Source: Ramlibacter sp. (GTDB lineage Bacteria; Pseudomonadota; Gammaproteobacteria; Burkholderiales; Burkholderiaceae_C). Taken from it: a DNA stretch of 55,632 nt. The position numbers were made by a program, and so were the translations under genes. The notes under the pieces were generated by a model. That model had not been told where the DNA came from. It ran no database searches and saw only the letters and a program-made list of their open reading frames with translations. The stretch is from the NCBI GenBank assembly GCA_028292245.1, contig JAQGMS010000086.1, forward strand, positions 1 through 55,632, in the 5' to 3' direction. This document shows positions 24,007 to 33,746 of the stretch, one piece after another. Positions within the stretch are counted from its first letter, which is position 1. Each line of letters starts with the position of its first letter.

Positions 24007-25218
24007 TCAGAGCGTATCCAGGCCACGCGAAAGGTCGGCCTTCAAGTCGTCGAGATGTTCCAGGCCCGCGGCCACGCGCACCAGGTTCTGGCGGATGCCG
24101 GCCGCCGTGCGTTGCTGCTCGGTCAGGCGGCCGTGCGAAGTGCTGGCGGGATGGGTGATGATGGTTTTGACGTCGCCCAGGTTGGCCGTGACCGACATCA
24201 ATTGCGTCGCGTCGACCACGTGGAAAGCGTTCTTGCGCGCTGTGTCGGCGTCGGCTGCCTTGACATCGAATGACACCACGGCGCCGCCGCGGCCGGATTG
24301 CTGCGCCATCGCCAGTTCATGCTGCGAATGGCTCTTCAAGCCGGGATAGTAGACGCGCTCGACCTTGGGATGGGCTTCCAGCCACTGCGCCAGTTCCAGC
24401 GCGCGCTGCGACTGCGCTTCCATGCGGATGCCCAGTGTCTCCATGCCCTTGAGGACGACCCAGGCGTTGAACGGCGACAGGCTCATGCCGGCGCTGCGCA
24501 TGACGGGGATGAACTTGTCGGCGATCAACTTCTCGGGTCCGACCAGCGCACCCGCGATCACCCGGCCTTGCCCGTCCAGGTACTTGGTGCCCGAATGGAT
24601 CACGATGTCGGCGCCGAATTTCACCGGCTGCTGCAACGCGGGTGAGCAAAAGCAGTTGTCCACGGCCAGCAAGGCGCCCGCGTTGTGCGCAATGTCAGCC
24701 AGTGCGCGAATGTCGCAGACATCAGTGAGCGGATTGGTCGGCGTCTCCGCGAACAGCAGCCGCGTATTGGGCTTGATCGCGGCCTTCCACTGCGCCACGT
24801 CGGTCTGCGAGACGAACGTGCTTTCGACGCCGAACTTGCCGAACTCGCCGCCGATCAACTTGATGGTGGAGCCGAACACCGATTGCGAACACACGACATG
24901 GTCGCCGGCCTTCAGTAGCCCCATGCACAGCAGCAGGATCGCGCTCATGCCGCTGGAAGTGGCGATCGCGTCTTCCATGCCCTCCAGCGCCGCCAGTCGC
25001 TTTTCCATGCTGGCGACCGTCGGGTTGGTGAAGCGCGAGTAGATGTAGCCTTCTTCTTCGCCGGCGAAGCGCCGCGCCGCCGTTGCGCTGTCGGGCTGGA
25101 CGAAGCTGGAGCTGAGAAAAAGCGCCTCGGAGTTCTCGCCGTACTGGCTCTTGTCCACGGCAGCGCGCACCGCGAGGGTGTCGAGGTGCAGGTGGGGCGG
25201 GAGTTTTTTCTCCGCCAC
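24007..25218 (-). CDS. metZ: O-succinylhomoserine sulfhydrylase
   Basis: 403 aa, PLP-dependent Cys/Met metabolism enzyme. It makes homocysteine from O-succinylhomoserine and sulfide in methionine synthesis. The PLP lysine is K212 in [21 protein letters not shown] (about 89-98) holds the phosphate site; the C-terminal [12 protein letters not shown] is typical for the family. The GTG start at 25218 begins 2 bases after the purF stop; no other start fits. A cystathionine gamma-synthase activity cannot be excluded from sequence, but the purF-metZ order matches MetZ in related genomes. Confidence 0.92.
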   Translation of the reverse strand: MAEKKLPPHLHLDTLAVRAAVDKSQYGENSEALFLSSSFVQPDSATAARRFAGEEEGYIYSRFTNPTVASMEKRLAALEGMEDAIATSSGMSAILLLCMGLLKAGDHVVCSQSVFGSTIKLIGGEFGKFGVESTFVSQTDVAQWKAAIKPNTRLLFAETPTNPLTDVCDIRALADIAHNAGALLAVDNCFCSPALQQPVKFGADIVIHSGTKYLDGQGRVIAGALVGPEKLIADKFIPVMRSAGMSLSPFNAWVVLKGMETLGIRMEAQSQRALELAQWLEAHPKVERVYYPGLKSHSQHELAMAQQSGRGGAVVSFDVKAADADTARKNAFHVVDATQLMSVTANLGDVKTIITHPASTSHGRLTEQQRTAAGIRQNLVRVAAGLEHLDDLKADLSRGLDTL

Positions 25219-25220
25219 TT

Positions 25221-26729
25221 TCAGGCGTCCTGGGAGTTCGGCAACGCGAGGCGCGAGGTATCTTCTTCCAGCGGGTCTTCCTGGCCGATGCGCGCCTCGT
25301 TGATGCGCGCGATATCGTCGGCGTTGATGTCGCCGGTGACATAGACCCCGTCGAAACACGATGCGTCGAAGCCGTCGAGCTTGGGGTTGAGCGAGCCGAT
25401 CGCCTTCTTCATGCCTTCGACGTCCTGGTAGATCAAGGCGTCGCAGCCGATCACCTCGCGGATTTCCTCGATCGTGCGGCCATGGGCCACGAGTTCGGCG
25501 GAAGTGGGCATGTCGATGCCGTAGACGTTGGGATAGCGCACCGGCGGCGCGGCGCTGGCCAGGTAGACCTTCTTGGCGCCGGCGTCGCGCGCCATCTGCA
25601 CGATCTCGCGGCTGGTGGTGCCGCGCACGATGGAATCGTCCACCAACAGGACGTTGCGGCCCTTGAACTCGCTGGCGATCACGTTGAGCTTCTGGCGCAC
25701 CGACTTCTTGCGCACGCCCTGCCCCGGCATGATGAAGGTGCGGCCCACATAGCGGTTCTTGACGAAACCCTCGCGGTACGGGATGCCCAGCAGGTGCGCC
25801 AGTTGCGTGGCGCTGGGCCGGCTGGATTCGGGGATCGGGATGATCACGTCGATGTCGCTCGGCGGCACGGTGGACACGACGCGCTTGGCCAGCGTTTCGC
25901 CCAGGTTCAGGCGCGCCTGGTAGACCGAGATGCCGTCCAGCACCGAGTCGGGACGCGCCAGGTAGACGTATTCGAAGATGCAGGGATAGAGCTTGGGGTT
26001 GTCCGCGCACTGCCGCGAATGCAATTGGCCTTGCAGGTCGATGAACACCGCTTCACCCGGCGCCACGTGCCGGTCGAACTGGTGGCCCGTGCCTTCGAGC
26101 GTGACCGATTCGCTGGCCACCATCCAGGTGCCATCCTTGCCCTTGCCTACCGACAGCGGGCGGATGCCGTACGGGTCACGGAAGGCCAGCACGCCGTGCC
26201 CGGCGATCATCACGATCACCGCATAGGAGCCGCGGACGCGCCGATGCACGTTGCGCACCGCCGTGAAGACGTCTTCCGGCTGCAGTTGTGCGCCGCGGGT
26301 GGACTTTTCCAGCTCGTGCGCGAACACGTTCAGCAGCACCTCGGAATCGCTCTCGGTGTTGATGTGGCGATGGTCGGTGGAGAACAGTTCGGCCTTCAGC
26401 GCCTGCGCGTTGGTGAGGTTGCCGTTGTGGACCAGCACGATGCCGTACGGCGCGTTGACGTAGAAGGGCTGCGCCTCTTCCTCGCTGTAGGCGTTGCCGG
26501 CTGTCGGGTAGCGCACCTGGCCCAGGCCCGCGTTGCCCGGCAGCCCGCGCATGTTGCGGGTGCGGAACACGTCGCGCACCATGCCCTTGGCCTTGTGCAT
26601 GAAGAACTTGCGCTCCTGCTGCGTGACGATGCCGGCCGCGTCCTGGCCGCGGTGTTGCAGCAGCAGCAGCGCGTCGTAGATCAGCTGGTTGACTGGGGCG
26701 CTGGAAACAACGCCGACGATTCCACACAT
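25221..26729 (-). CDS. purF: Amidophosphoribosyltransferase
   Basis: 502 aa. First committed step of purine synthesis: PRPP plus glutamine to phosphoribosylamine. The nucleophile Cys2 follows the start Met (MCGIVGVV), so no propeptide. The N-terminal glutamine amidotransferase domain includes QHRGQDAAG and LVHNGNLTN; the PRPP-binding loop is [13 protein letters not shown] (360-372). The extended tail ([18 protein letters not shown]) is common in betaproteobacteria. It lies after cvpA, the classical cvpA-purF pair. Confidence 0.97.
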   Translation of the reverse strand: MCGIVGVVSSAPVNQLIYDALLLLQHRGQDAAGIVTQQERKFFMHKAKGMVRDVFRTRNMRGLPGNAGLGQVRYPTAGNAYSEEEAQPFYVNAPYGIVLVHNGNLTNAQALKAELFSTDHRHINTESDSEVLLNVFAHELEKSTRGAQLQPEDVFTAVRNVHRRVRGSYAVIVMIAGHGVLAFRDPYGIRPLSVGKGKDGTWMVASESVTLEGTGHQFDRHVAPGEAVFIDLQGQLHSRQCADNPKLYPCIFEYVYLARPDSVLDGISVYQARLNLGETLAKRVVSTVPPSDIDVIIPIPESSRPSATQLAHLLGIPYREGFVKNRYVGRTFIMPGQGVRKKSVRQKLNVIASEFKGRNVLLVDDSIVRGTTSREIVQMARDAGAKKVYLASAAPPVRYPNVYGIDMPTSAELVAHGRTIEEIREVIGCDALIYQDVEGMKKAIGSLNPKLDGFDASCFDGVYVTGDINADDIARINEARIGQEDPLEEDTSRLALPNSQDA

Positions 26730-26774
26730 GTTGATGCTCTCGTTGATGCCCCGTGCAAGGAGCGTACTGCCAAC

Positions 26775-27263
26775 TCAACCCGGCAGGTACTGCGCGAAAC
26801 GCTCGGGCAATACCGGCTTCAATCCCTTGAGCGCGGCAAGCGAAATGCCGGCACCCTTCGATTCCGTCCACCAGGCGCCGTTCTTGAGCGGCGTCATGTT
26901 GATCACGGCGGCCATCGCCAGCAGCAGCACGGCGCCACGCACTGCCCCGAACACCGCGCCCAGGATCCGGTCCACCGGCCTGAGGCCCACGGCCTCGACC
27001 AATTTCTTGGTCAACCAGGCCAGCAGCCCGCCGGCAAACACCACCGCGATGAACACCGCCACAAAACCCGCGGCGTAGCGCACCGGCTCGGCCGACCCGC
27101 TCATGGGCAACAGCGCCGCGGCCTCGGGCGCCAGCCACTGCGCGACGATGAACGCCGCGATCCAGCTGATCACCGACAACACCTCGTACACCAGCCCGCG
27201 CCATGCACCCAGCAGCAGCGACAGGGCCAGCACGGCCACGAACACCCAATCCAGCGTGGCCAT
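26775..27263 (-). CDS. cvpA: CvpA family membrane protein
   Basis: 162 aa, four predicted membrane helices (WVFVAVLALSLLLGAWRGL near the N-terminus; then about 27-48, 63-85 and 101-120). Inner-membrane protein needed for colicin V production in E. coli and, in other bacteria, envelope tolerance; molecular role unclear. It ends 45 bases before purF and begins 13 bases after the SPOR gene, so it is part of the folC-dedD-cvpA-purF unit. Confidence 0.93.
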   Translation of the reverse strand: MATLDWVFVAVLALSLLLGAWRGLVYEVLSVISWIAAFIVAQWLAPEAAALLPMSGSAEPVRYAAGFVAVFIAVVFAGGLLAWLTKKLVEAVGLRPVDRILGAVFGAVRGAVLLLAMAAVINMTPLKNGAWWTESKGAGISLAALKGLKPVLPERFAQYLPG

Positions 27264-27276
27264 CAGGGCTTGGCTC

Positions 27277-28008
27277 TTACAAGGTGAGGACGGCGGCCGG
27301 TAAATCCAGCCCCTTGATCTTGTCCGCTGCCTTGTCCGCTTCCGCCTTGGTGCCGAACGGCCCGACCCGCACCCGGGTGCGCTTGCCGTCCTTGGTTTCG
27401 GCCACGTTGGTATAGGTTTTCAAACCCGCCTTTTCGACCTTGAGACGCGCTTCCCGGGCCTTGGTGGCATCGGCGAACGCGCCGACCTGCACCACGAAGC
27501 GGCCTTCCGCGGCCGCCGCGGCGTTTTCGACCGGCTTGCCTTCGAGCAGGGCCTTGGCCTTGGCGCCGTCGTCGGGCTTGGTCTCGGGCGCCTTGGCCGT
27601 CACCTTGGGTTCGGGCTTCGGCTCGGGCTTGGCTTGGGACGCCGGTTCGCTCTTGGGGGCGGCCGGAACCGCCGCCACTTTTTCCTGGGCGGCCGGCGGT
27701 GCCTCCTTGACGGGCACCGAAGCCGCCGTGACGGGGCCGGAGACCACCGGCGCCTGCGCCAGGGGCGGCGCCGGGGCGTTCAGCGGCTTGACTTTGTTGC
27801 GGTCCGGAATCTCGATCGGGATATCCACCGCGATCGGCCGCGGCTGGGTGTCGAACAGCAGGGGAAAGCCGACCACGCCGATCAGCACCAGCACGCCCGC
27901 GCCGATCAGCCGGTGTTTGGCGCGCTTGCGCATCGCCTCGATGCTTTCGGGCTGTTGGCGGGTGGCTTGCGACTCGTCGCCACCTTTGCGCATTTTGAAA
28001 AAGGCCAT
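27277..28008 (-). CDS. SPOR-domain protein, DedD-like
   Basis: 243 aa. Short cytoplasmic part with KRAKHRLIG, one membrane helix (about 36-52, GAGVLVLIGVVGFPLLF), a long Ala/Pro/Lys-rich periplasmic linker (about 75-160) and a C-terminal SPOR domain (about 168-243: GRFVVQVGAFADATKAREA ... TRVRVGPFGTKAEADKAADK). SPOR domains bind denuded peptidoglycan at the septum, so it is probably a cell-division accessory protein. Position between folC and cvpA fits DedD. Confidence 0.92.
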   Translation of the reverse strand: MAFFKMRKGGDESQATRQQPESIEAMRKRAKHRLIGAGVLVLIGVVGFPLLFDTQPRPIAVDIPIEIPDRNKVKPLNAPAPPLAQAPVVSGPVTAASVPVKEAPPAAQEKVAAVPAAPKSEPASQAKPEPKPEPKVTAKAPETKPDDGAKAKALLEGKPVENAAAAAEGRFVVQVGAFADATKAREARLKVEKAGLKTYTNVAETKDGKRTRVRVGPFGTKAEADKAADKIKGLDLPAAVLTL

Positions 28009-28030
28009 GGAACCTGTCGCCTGATTGGGC

Positions 28031-29320
28031 TCAGCTTGCGAGGTGTTTGGCCTGAAGGCGGGGCACCCCGTCCTCCAGAACGCCCCCTACCGTGTAGAAC
28101 GATCCGAAGACGACGATTCTATCAGCGGGGTCCGCGGCGGCGACCGCGGCGCGCAGTGCCTCCATGGGCGCGGCATGGGTGCTCGCCGCCACGTCGCGGC
28201 GCGTTTCCTGCGCCTGCCATTTCGCCTGCAGGTTGGCGGCCGAATCGGCACGCGCGGTGGGCAGGTCGGTGAAGTACCAGCGGTCCACCAGCGGCCCCAT
28301 TTTCCTGAGCATCGGCGCGAGGTCCTTGTCGGCCATCGCGCCGAACACGGCGTGCGTCGTCGGATAGAAGCCCATCGCGTCGAGATTGGCGGCCAGCGCC
28401 GCGACCGAATGCGGGTTGTGCGCCACGTCCAGCACCAGCGCGGGCTGGCCCGGAACGATCTGGAAGCGGCCCGGCAATTCCACCATCGCCAGCCCGTTGC
28501 GCACCGCCTGCGCCGTGACCGGGATGCGGTCACGCAGCGCCTCCAGCGCGGCCAGCACGCCGGATGCGTTGATGAGCTGGTTGGCGCCGCGCAGCGCCGG
28601 ATAGGCCATGCCCGCATAGCGCCGGCCACGCCCGGCCCAGCCCCACTGCAACTTGTCGCCGGAGAAATTGAAGTCGCGCCCCAGCAGCCAGAGGTCGGCG
28701 CCAATCTCGGTCGCGCGGTCAATGACGCTTTGCGGGGGCGCGGGATCGCTCACGATGGCCGGCTTGCCGGTGCGCATGATGCCGGCCTTCTCGCGGCCGA
28801 TGCTCTCGCGGTCGGGCCCGAGGTAATCCATGTGGTCCAGGTCGATGCTCGTGATCACCGCGCAATCGGTGTCGATGATGTTCACGGCGTCGAGCCGTCC
28901 ACCCAGGCCGACTTCCAGGATCGCCACGTCCAGGCTGGATGCCGCCATCAGGCTCATGATCGCGAGCGTCGTGAATTCGAAATAGCTCAGCGACACGTCC
29001 TGCCGCGCGGCCTCGACCTTCTCGAAATGCGGAACCAGCGCCTCGGCCTTGGCGATCTCGCCATGGATGCGGCAACGCTCCTCGAAATGCACCAGGTGCG
29101 GCTTGGTGTAGGCGCCGGTGCGCCAGCCGGCTTGCAAAGCGACCGCCTCCAGCATGGCGCAGGTCGAACCCTTGCCGTTGGTGCCGGCCACGGTGATCAC
29201 CGGGCATTCGAAGCGCAGGCCCATGCGGTCGGCGACGGCACGCACGCGCTCCAGCCCCAGCTCGATGGTCTTGGGATGCAGCCGTTCGCAATGCGCCAGC
29301 CAGTCTTGCAGTGTTTCCAT
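28031..29320 (-). CDS. folC: Folylpolyglutamate synthase / dihydrofolate synthase
   Basis: 429 aa. It adds glutamate to dihydropteroate and folates, using ATP. The P-loop is GTNGKGST (46-53); EVGLGGRLDAVN and the Mur-ligase-like C-terminal DVAHNPHSVAAL are present. METLQDWLAH at 29320 was chosen as the start by family length and N-terminus, since the upstream part of the open frame is antisense to the next gene. It is divergent from the Spx/ArsC-like gene across 33 bases. Confidence 0.95.
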   Translation of the reverse strand: METLQDWLAHCERLHPKTIELGLERVRAVADRMGLRFECPVITVAGTNGKGSTCAMLEAVALQAGWRTGAYTKPHLVHFEERCRIHGEIAKAEALVPHFEKVEAARQDVSLSYFEFTTLAIMSLMAASSLDVAILEVGLGGRLDAVNIIDTDCAVITSIDLDHMDYLGPDRESIGREKAGIMRTGKPAIVSDPAPPQSVIDRATEIGADLWLLGRDFNFSGDKLQWGWAGRGRRYAGMAYPALRGANQLINASGVLAALEALRDRIPVTAQAVRNGLAMVELPGRFQIVPGQPALVLDVAHNPHSVAALAANLDAMGFYPTTHAVFGAMADKDLAPMLRKMGPLVDRWYFTDLPTARADSAANLQAKWQAQETRRDVAASTHAAPMEALRAAVAAADPADRIVVFGSFYTVGGVLEDGVPRLQAKHLAS

Positions 29321-29353
29321 GGGACCGCATTGTCCCAGCACTATGATTCCCGC

Positions 29354-29707
29354 ATGGCCATCACCCTGTACGGAATTCCCAATTGCGACACCGTGAAAAA
29401 AGCCCGGGCCTGGCTGGACGAGCACGCCGTCGCCTATGAATTTCACGATTTCAGAAAACAAGGGGTTCCCCCCGCACGGCTGGACGAGTGGATGAAGCGC
29501 GCGGGGTGGGAAAAAGTCCTCAATCGCAAGGGCACGATGTGGCGCAAGCTCGATACCGCGACGCAGGAGAGCGTCACCGACGCCGCGAGCGCAAAGGCCG
29601 TGATGCTGGCGCAGCCCAGCGTGATCAAGCGGCCGGTGGTGGAATGGGGCGCAAAAACCACGGTGGGTTTCGATCCGGCGGCGTGGGCGTTGCTCGCAGG
29701 CCGTTGA
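29354..29707 (+). CDS. ArsC/Spx-family protein (YffB-like)
   Basis: 117 aa thioredoxin-fold protein. YGIPNCDTVKKARAWLDEH (6-24) holds a single Cys11, and FHDFRKQGVPPARLDEW and NRKGTMWRKL fit the Spx/MgsR/YffB branch rather than true arsenate reductase. The function of the YffB branch is not settled (possibly a glutathione-dependent reductase). ATG at 29354 is the family N-terminus (MAITLYGI). Confidence 0.85.
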   Translation: MAITLYGIPNCDTVKKARAWLDEHAVAYEFHDFRKQGVPPARLDEWMKRAGWEKVLNRKGTMWRKLDTATQESVTDAASAKAVMLAQPSVIKRPVVEWGAKTTVGFDPAAWALLAGR

Positions 29708-29766
29708 TAGCCCCACTTTTACCGGCGCTTTACCCGAAAGCCGGCGCGTTTGCCGGGCGTTTTGCC

Positions 29767-29772
29767 TAAAAT
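29767..29772 (+). promoter_or_regulatory. Candidate -10 box of the glycine-zipper gene
   Basis: TAAAAT, 32 bases before the ATG at 29804; AAGGAG follows at 29793. The -35 region is weak. Inferred from the box alone. Confidence 0.35.
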
Positions 29773-29803
29773 TTGGGCATTGAAGTCACGCCAAGGAGTC
29801 GTC

Positions 29804-30568
29804 ATGAAAAAAGCAGTTTTATTTTCCGCGATGGGCATGCTGGCGTCGTTCGCAAACATGGCCGGCGCCCAGGAAGTCGGCCGGGTGCTTTCCAGCACCC
29901 CGGTGGTCCAGCAAGTCCCCGTGCAACGGCAGGTTTGCAGCGCGCAGCCGATGGCCGTGCAGCAGCCCAACTCCGGTGGCGGCGGCGTGATCGGCGCGCT
30001 GGCCGGTGGGGCCATCGGCAACCAGATGGGCCACGGCGACGGACGTGCCGCCGCCACCATCATCGGCCTGGTCGGCGGCGCCCTGCTGGGCAACCGCATC
30101 GAAAGCAACAACAGCGCGGCCCAGGTGCAGAACGTGCAGCAGTGCGGCACCCAGACGGTCTACGAGAACCGCACCGTGGGCTACAACGTGGCGTACGAGT
30201 ACGCGGGCAAGCAGTACAACGTGCAGATGCCTTACGACCCGGGCCAGACCATCCGCTTGCAATTGACGCCGGTCGGCGGCGCCGCCGCAGCGCCATCCGG
30301 CCCCGGCCCGGCCCAGTCGGTCATCGTCGCACCGCCGGTGGGGCAGACCGCTGTGCAAACCACCGTGGACCCGGCTATGCAGCCCCAGGGCCAGGCGGTC
30401 GCCCAGATCATCGCGGCGCCTGCGATGTATCCCGGCCCGGCGGTGTACCCCGGCTATTACGCACCGGCGTACTACTCGCCGTATTACCGTCCGTACTTCT
30501 ATCCGCCGATCGGGCTGTCGCTGTCCTTCGGTTATTCGCACGGCTACGGCCACCGTCACTGGCGCTGA
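29804..30568 (+). CDS. Glycine-zipper 2TM-domain outer-membrane-associated protein
   Basis: 254 aa. N-terminal signal peptide (MKKAVLFSAMGMLASFANMAGA, cleavage near AGA-QE). The segment GGGGVIGALAGGAIGNQMGHG ... GLVGGALLGNRIES (about 57-100) is a glycine-zipper pair like the 17-kDa antigen/Rick_17kDa_Anti family. The C-terminal part is Tyr/Pro-rich (PGYYAPAYYSPYYRPYFYP, about 223-241) with a His-rich end. Strong AAGGAG at 29793. It is a likely surface or envelope-integrity protein; exact role unknown. Confidence 0.85.
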   Translation: MKKAVLFSAMGMLASFANMAGAQEVGRVLSSTPVVQQVPVQRQVCSAQPMAVQQPNSGGGGVIGALAGGAIGNQMGHGDGRAAATIIGLVGGALLGNRIESNNSAAQVQNVQQCGTQTVYENRTVGYNVAYEYAGKQYNVQMPYDPGQTIRLQLTPVGGAAAAPSGPGPAQSVIVAPPVGQTAVQTTVDPAMQPQGQAVAQIIAAPAMYPGPAVYPGYYAPAYYSPYYRPYFYPPIGLSLSFGYSHGYGHRHWR

Positions 30569-30578
30569 ACCGCCGGGG

Positions 30579-30623
30579 CGCTTGGGGCACAGGGGCTAAA
30601 ATTGCCCCTTTTTCCCCCAAGCG
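30579..30623 (+). terminator. Terminator overlapping a promoter box before ppnP
   Basis: Inner stem AGGGGC (30591-30596) with GCCCCT (30604-30609) and TTTT after it is a short intrinsic terminator for the glycine-zipper gene. Its loop contains TAAAAT (30597-30602), a -10 box that would serve ppnP. An outer stem CGCTTGGGG (30579-30587) with CCCCAAGCG (30615-30623) ends exactly at the ppnP ATG. The role of either fold is inferred. Confidence 0.5.
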
Positions 30624-32296
<1,673 letters not shown>

Positions 32297-32311
32297 CGCC
32301 TGTAAGAGGAC

Positions 32312-32722
32312 TCAGGGAGTCTTCGGCTGCGCGGCCTGCTTGCTGCCGCGCAACACCTTCAGCTGGGCTTCCATCCATTTCGCGCTGGGCAGCTCCTGCT
32401 GGTTCGGGCACTTCACCGCGTAAGCCTTGCCGCTCATGCTGCTCTCGGTGGCCGCCTGCGAGATGAAGTCTTCCGTCGTTGCGACCATGTGCCTTTCGAG
32501 TACGTAGCGGTATTTCCGCTCGATGTGCGCCCGGGCCTCGGGCCCATCGTGCCACGATCCGTTGCGCTGGAACTGGCAACCGGACGCCGCGAGACGCGAA
32601 AGCAATTGCTCGATTTCGCGCTTGGCCGCCGGAGTCGGATCCGCGGCGAACGTAACCAGCGACAGGGATGCGGCAGCGAAAAACGCGACGAACGAGCGGG
32701 CATCGATTGGCATGGAAATCAT
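32312..32722 (-). CDS. DUF5329 family exported protein
   Basis: 136 aa. Likely signal peptide (MPIDARSFVAFFAAASLSLVTFAAD, cleavage after FAA). The mature part has EIEQLLSRLAASGCQFQRNG, HIERKYRYVLERHM, ISQAATESSMSGKAYAVKCP, the pattern of DUF5329, with one Cys pair that could form a disulfide. Function unknown, periplasmic. The ATG at 32722 or the one at 32713 may be the start. Convergent with argG, 15 bases apart. Confidence 0.8.
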   Translation of the reverse strand: MISMPIDARSFVAFFAAASLSLVTFAADPTPAAKREIEQLLSRLAASGCQFQRNGSWHDGPEARAHIERKYRYVLERHMVATTEDFISQAATESSMSGKAYAVKCPNQQELPSAKWMEAQLKVLRGSKQAAQPKTP

Positions 32723-32831
32723 GATACGCGCGCATTCCCCGCAACGGTGGGAACGAACTCACTGATGGGCTGAGCGTTACCATGCATCCAGGAAACAGCA
32801 TTGTTTCTGAAAATCACAACTGGAGACGCCC

Positions 32832-33185
32832 ATGATCGCCATCGTGCTCATCGCCCTGGTCGCGCTGCTTCACCTCTACTTTCTGGTGCTGGAGATGTTC
32901 CTCTGGACCAAGCCGGCCGGACGCAAGGTCTTCAACACCACACCCGAATTCGCCGAAGCGTCCAAGACACTGGCCGCCAACCAGGGCCTGTACAACGGCT
33001 TCCTGGCGGCGGGGTTGATCTGGGGTTTGATGCTGGATGCCGCAACGGGGCGCCCGGTGCTGATGTTCTTCCTGGGTTGCGTCGTCGTGGCCGGCGTGTA
33101 CGGCGCGCTCACCGTGAACAAGCGGATCTTTTTCGTGCAAGCACTGCCGGCCCTGCTGGCCATAGGCGCGCTGCTGTTCGCCTGA
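32832..33185 (+). CDS. DUF1304 membrane protein
   Basis: 117 aa with four predicted membrane helices (about 3-22, 50-70, 76-97, 100-117). FLVLEMFLWTKPAGRKVFNT and NQGLYNGFLAAGLIWG are the family signature. Inner membrane, function unknown. CTGGAGA lies 6 bases before the ATG. Confidence 0.9.
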   Translation: MIAIVLIALVALLHLYFLVLEMFLWTKPAGRKVFNTTPEFAEASKTLAANQGLYNGFLAAGLIWGLMLDAATGRPVLMFFLGCVVVAGVYGALTVNKRIFFVQALPALLAIGALLFA

Positions 33186-33274
33186 GCGGGAGCTCTCGCG
33201 CAGTTGAGACCAACCCCGAGTGACACGGCGCGGCGCCGCGTGTAAGCTGCCCGGACTCACGGCAGGAGAACGCG

Positions 33275-33745
33275 ATGCCCCGGTACCAGCTGGTTGTCAA
33301 CGGCACGTCACGAGACGTCGATTCCTGGGATGCGGACATGCCGCTCCTGTACGCACTGCGCAACGACCTCGGCCTGCATGCCGCGAAGTTCGGCTGCGGC
33401 CTCGGGCAGTGCGGCGCCTGCACCGTCCTCGTCGACGACAAGCCGGTGCGTTCGTGCCTGCTCAAGATGTCCGATGCAGCGGGTCGACGCATCACCACGG
33501 CAGAAGGACTCGGATCTCCCGAGCAGCCGCACGCGGTGCAGGTCGCGTTCATCGCCGAGCAGGCCGCGCAGTGCGGCTATTGCACCAACGGGATGGTGAT
33601 GGGCGTGGTGGCCTTGCTGCGGCAGACGGCCAGGCCCTCGCGCGAACAGGCACAGGCCGCGCTCGCGGGCAACCTGTGCCGCTGCGGGTCGCACGACCGT
33701 GTGCTCAAGGCCGTCGAACGCGCGTCCGGCCAGAGGAGCGCGTGA
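33275..33745 (+). CDS. (2Fe-2S) subunit of a molybdenum hydroxylase
   Basis: 156 aa. Two iron-sulfur clusters: plant-type C41-x4-C46-x2-C49-x11-C61 (in GCGLGQCGACTVLVD) and helical C100-x2-C103 with C135-x-C137 (QCGYC, NLCRCG). It passes electrons from the molybdopterin subunit coded by the next gene, 1 base after the stop. This two-subunit type matches isoquinoline 1-oxidoreductase/nicotinate dehydrogenase-like enzymes. GCAGGAG precedes the ATG. Confidence 0.93.
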   Translation: MPRYQLVVNGTSRDVDSWDADMPLLYALRNDLGLHAAKFGCGLGQCGACTVLVDDKPVRSCLLKMSDAAGRRITTAEGLGSPEQPHAVQVAFIAEQAAQCGYCTNGMVMGVVALLRQTARPSREQAQAALAGNLCRCGSHDRVLKAVERASGQRSA

Positions 33746-33746
33746 C

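Noticed and set aside
25219-26010. An in-frame upstream extension of metZ through purF
   Set aside because: The extension reads purF DNA in a wrong frame and has no family similarity; the MetZ-like sequence begins at the GTG at 25218.
25482-27287. A 601-codon open frame on the plus strand opposite purF and cvpA
   Set aside because: Antisense shadow; no domain or plausible start; it spans two real genes.
28025-29353. An upstream extension of the Spx/ArsC-like gene
   Set aside because: It is antisense to folC; the family N-terminus starts at 29354.
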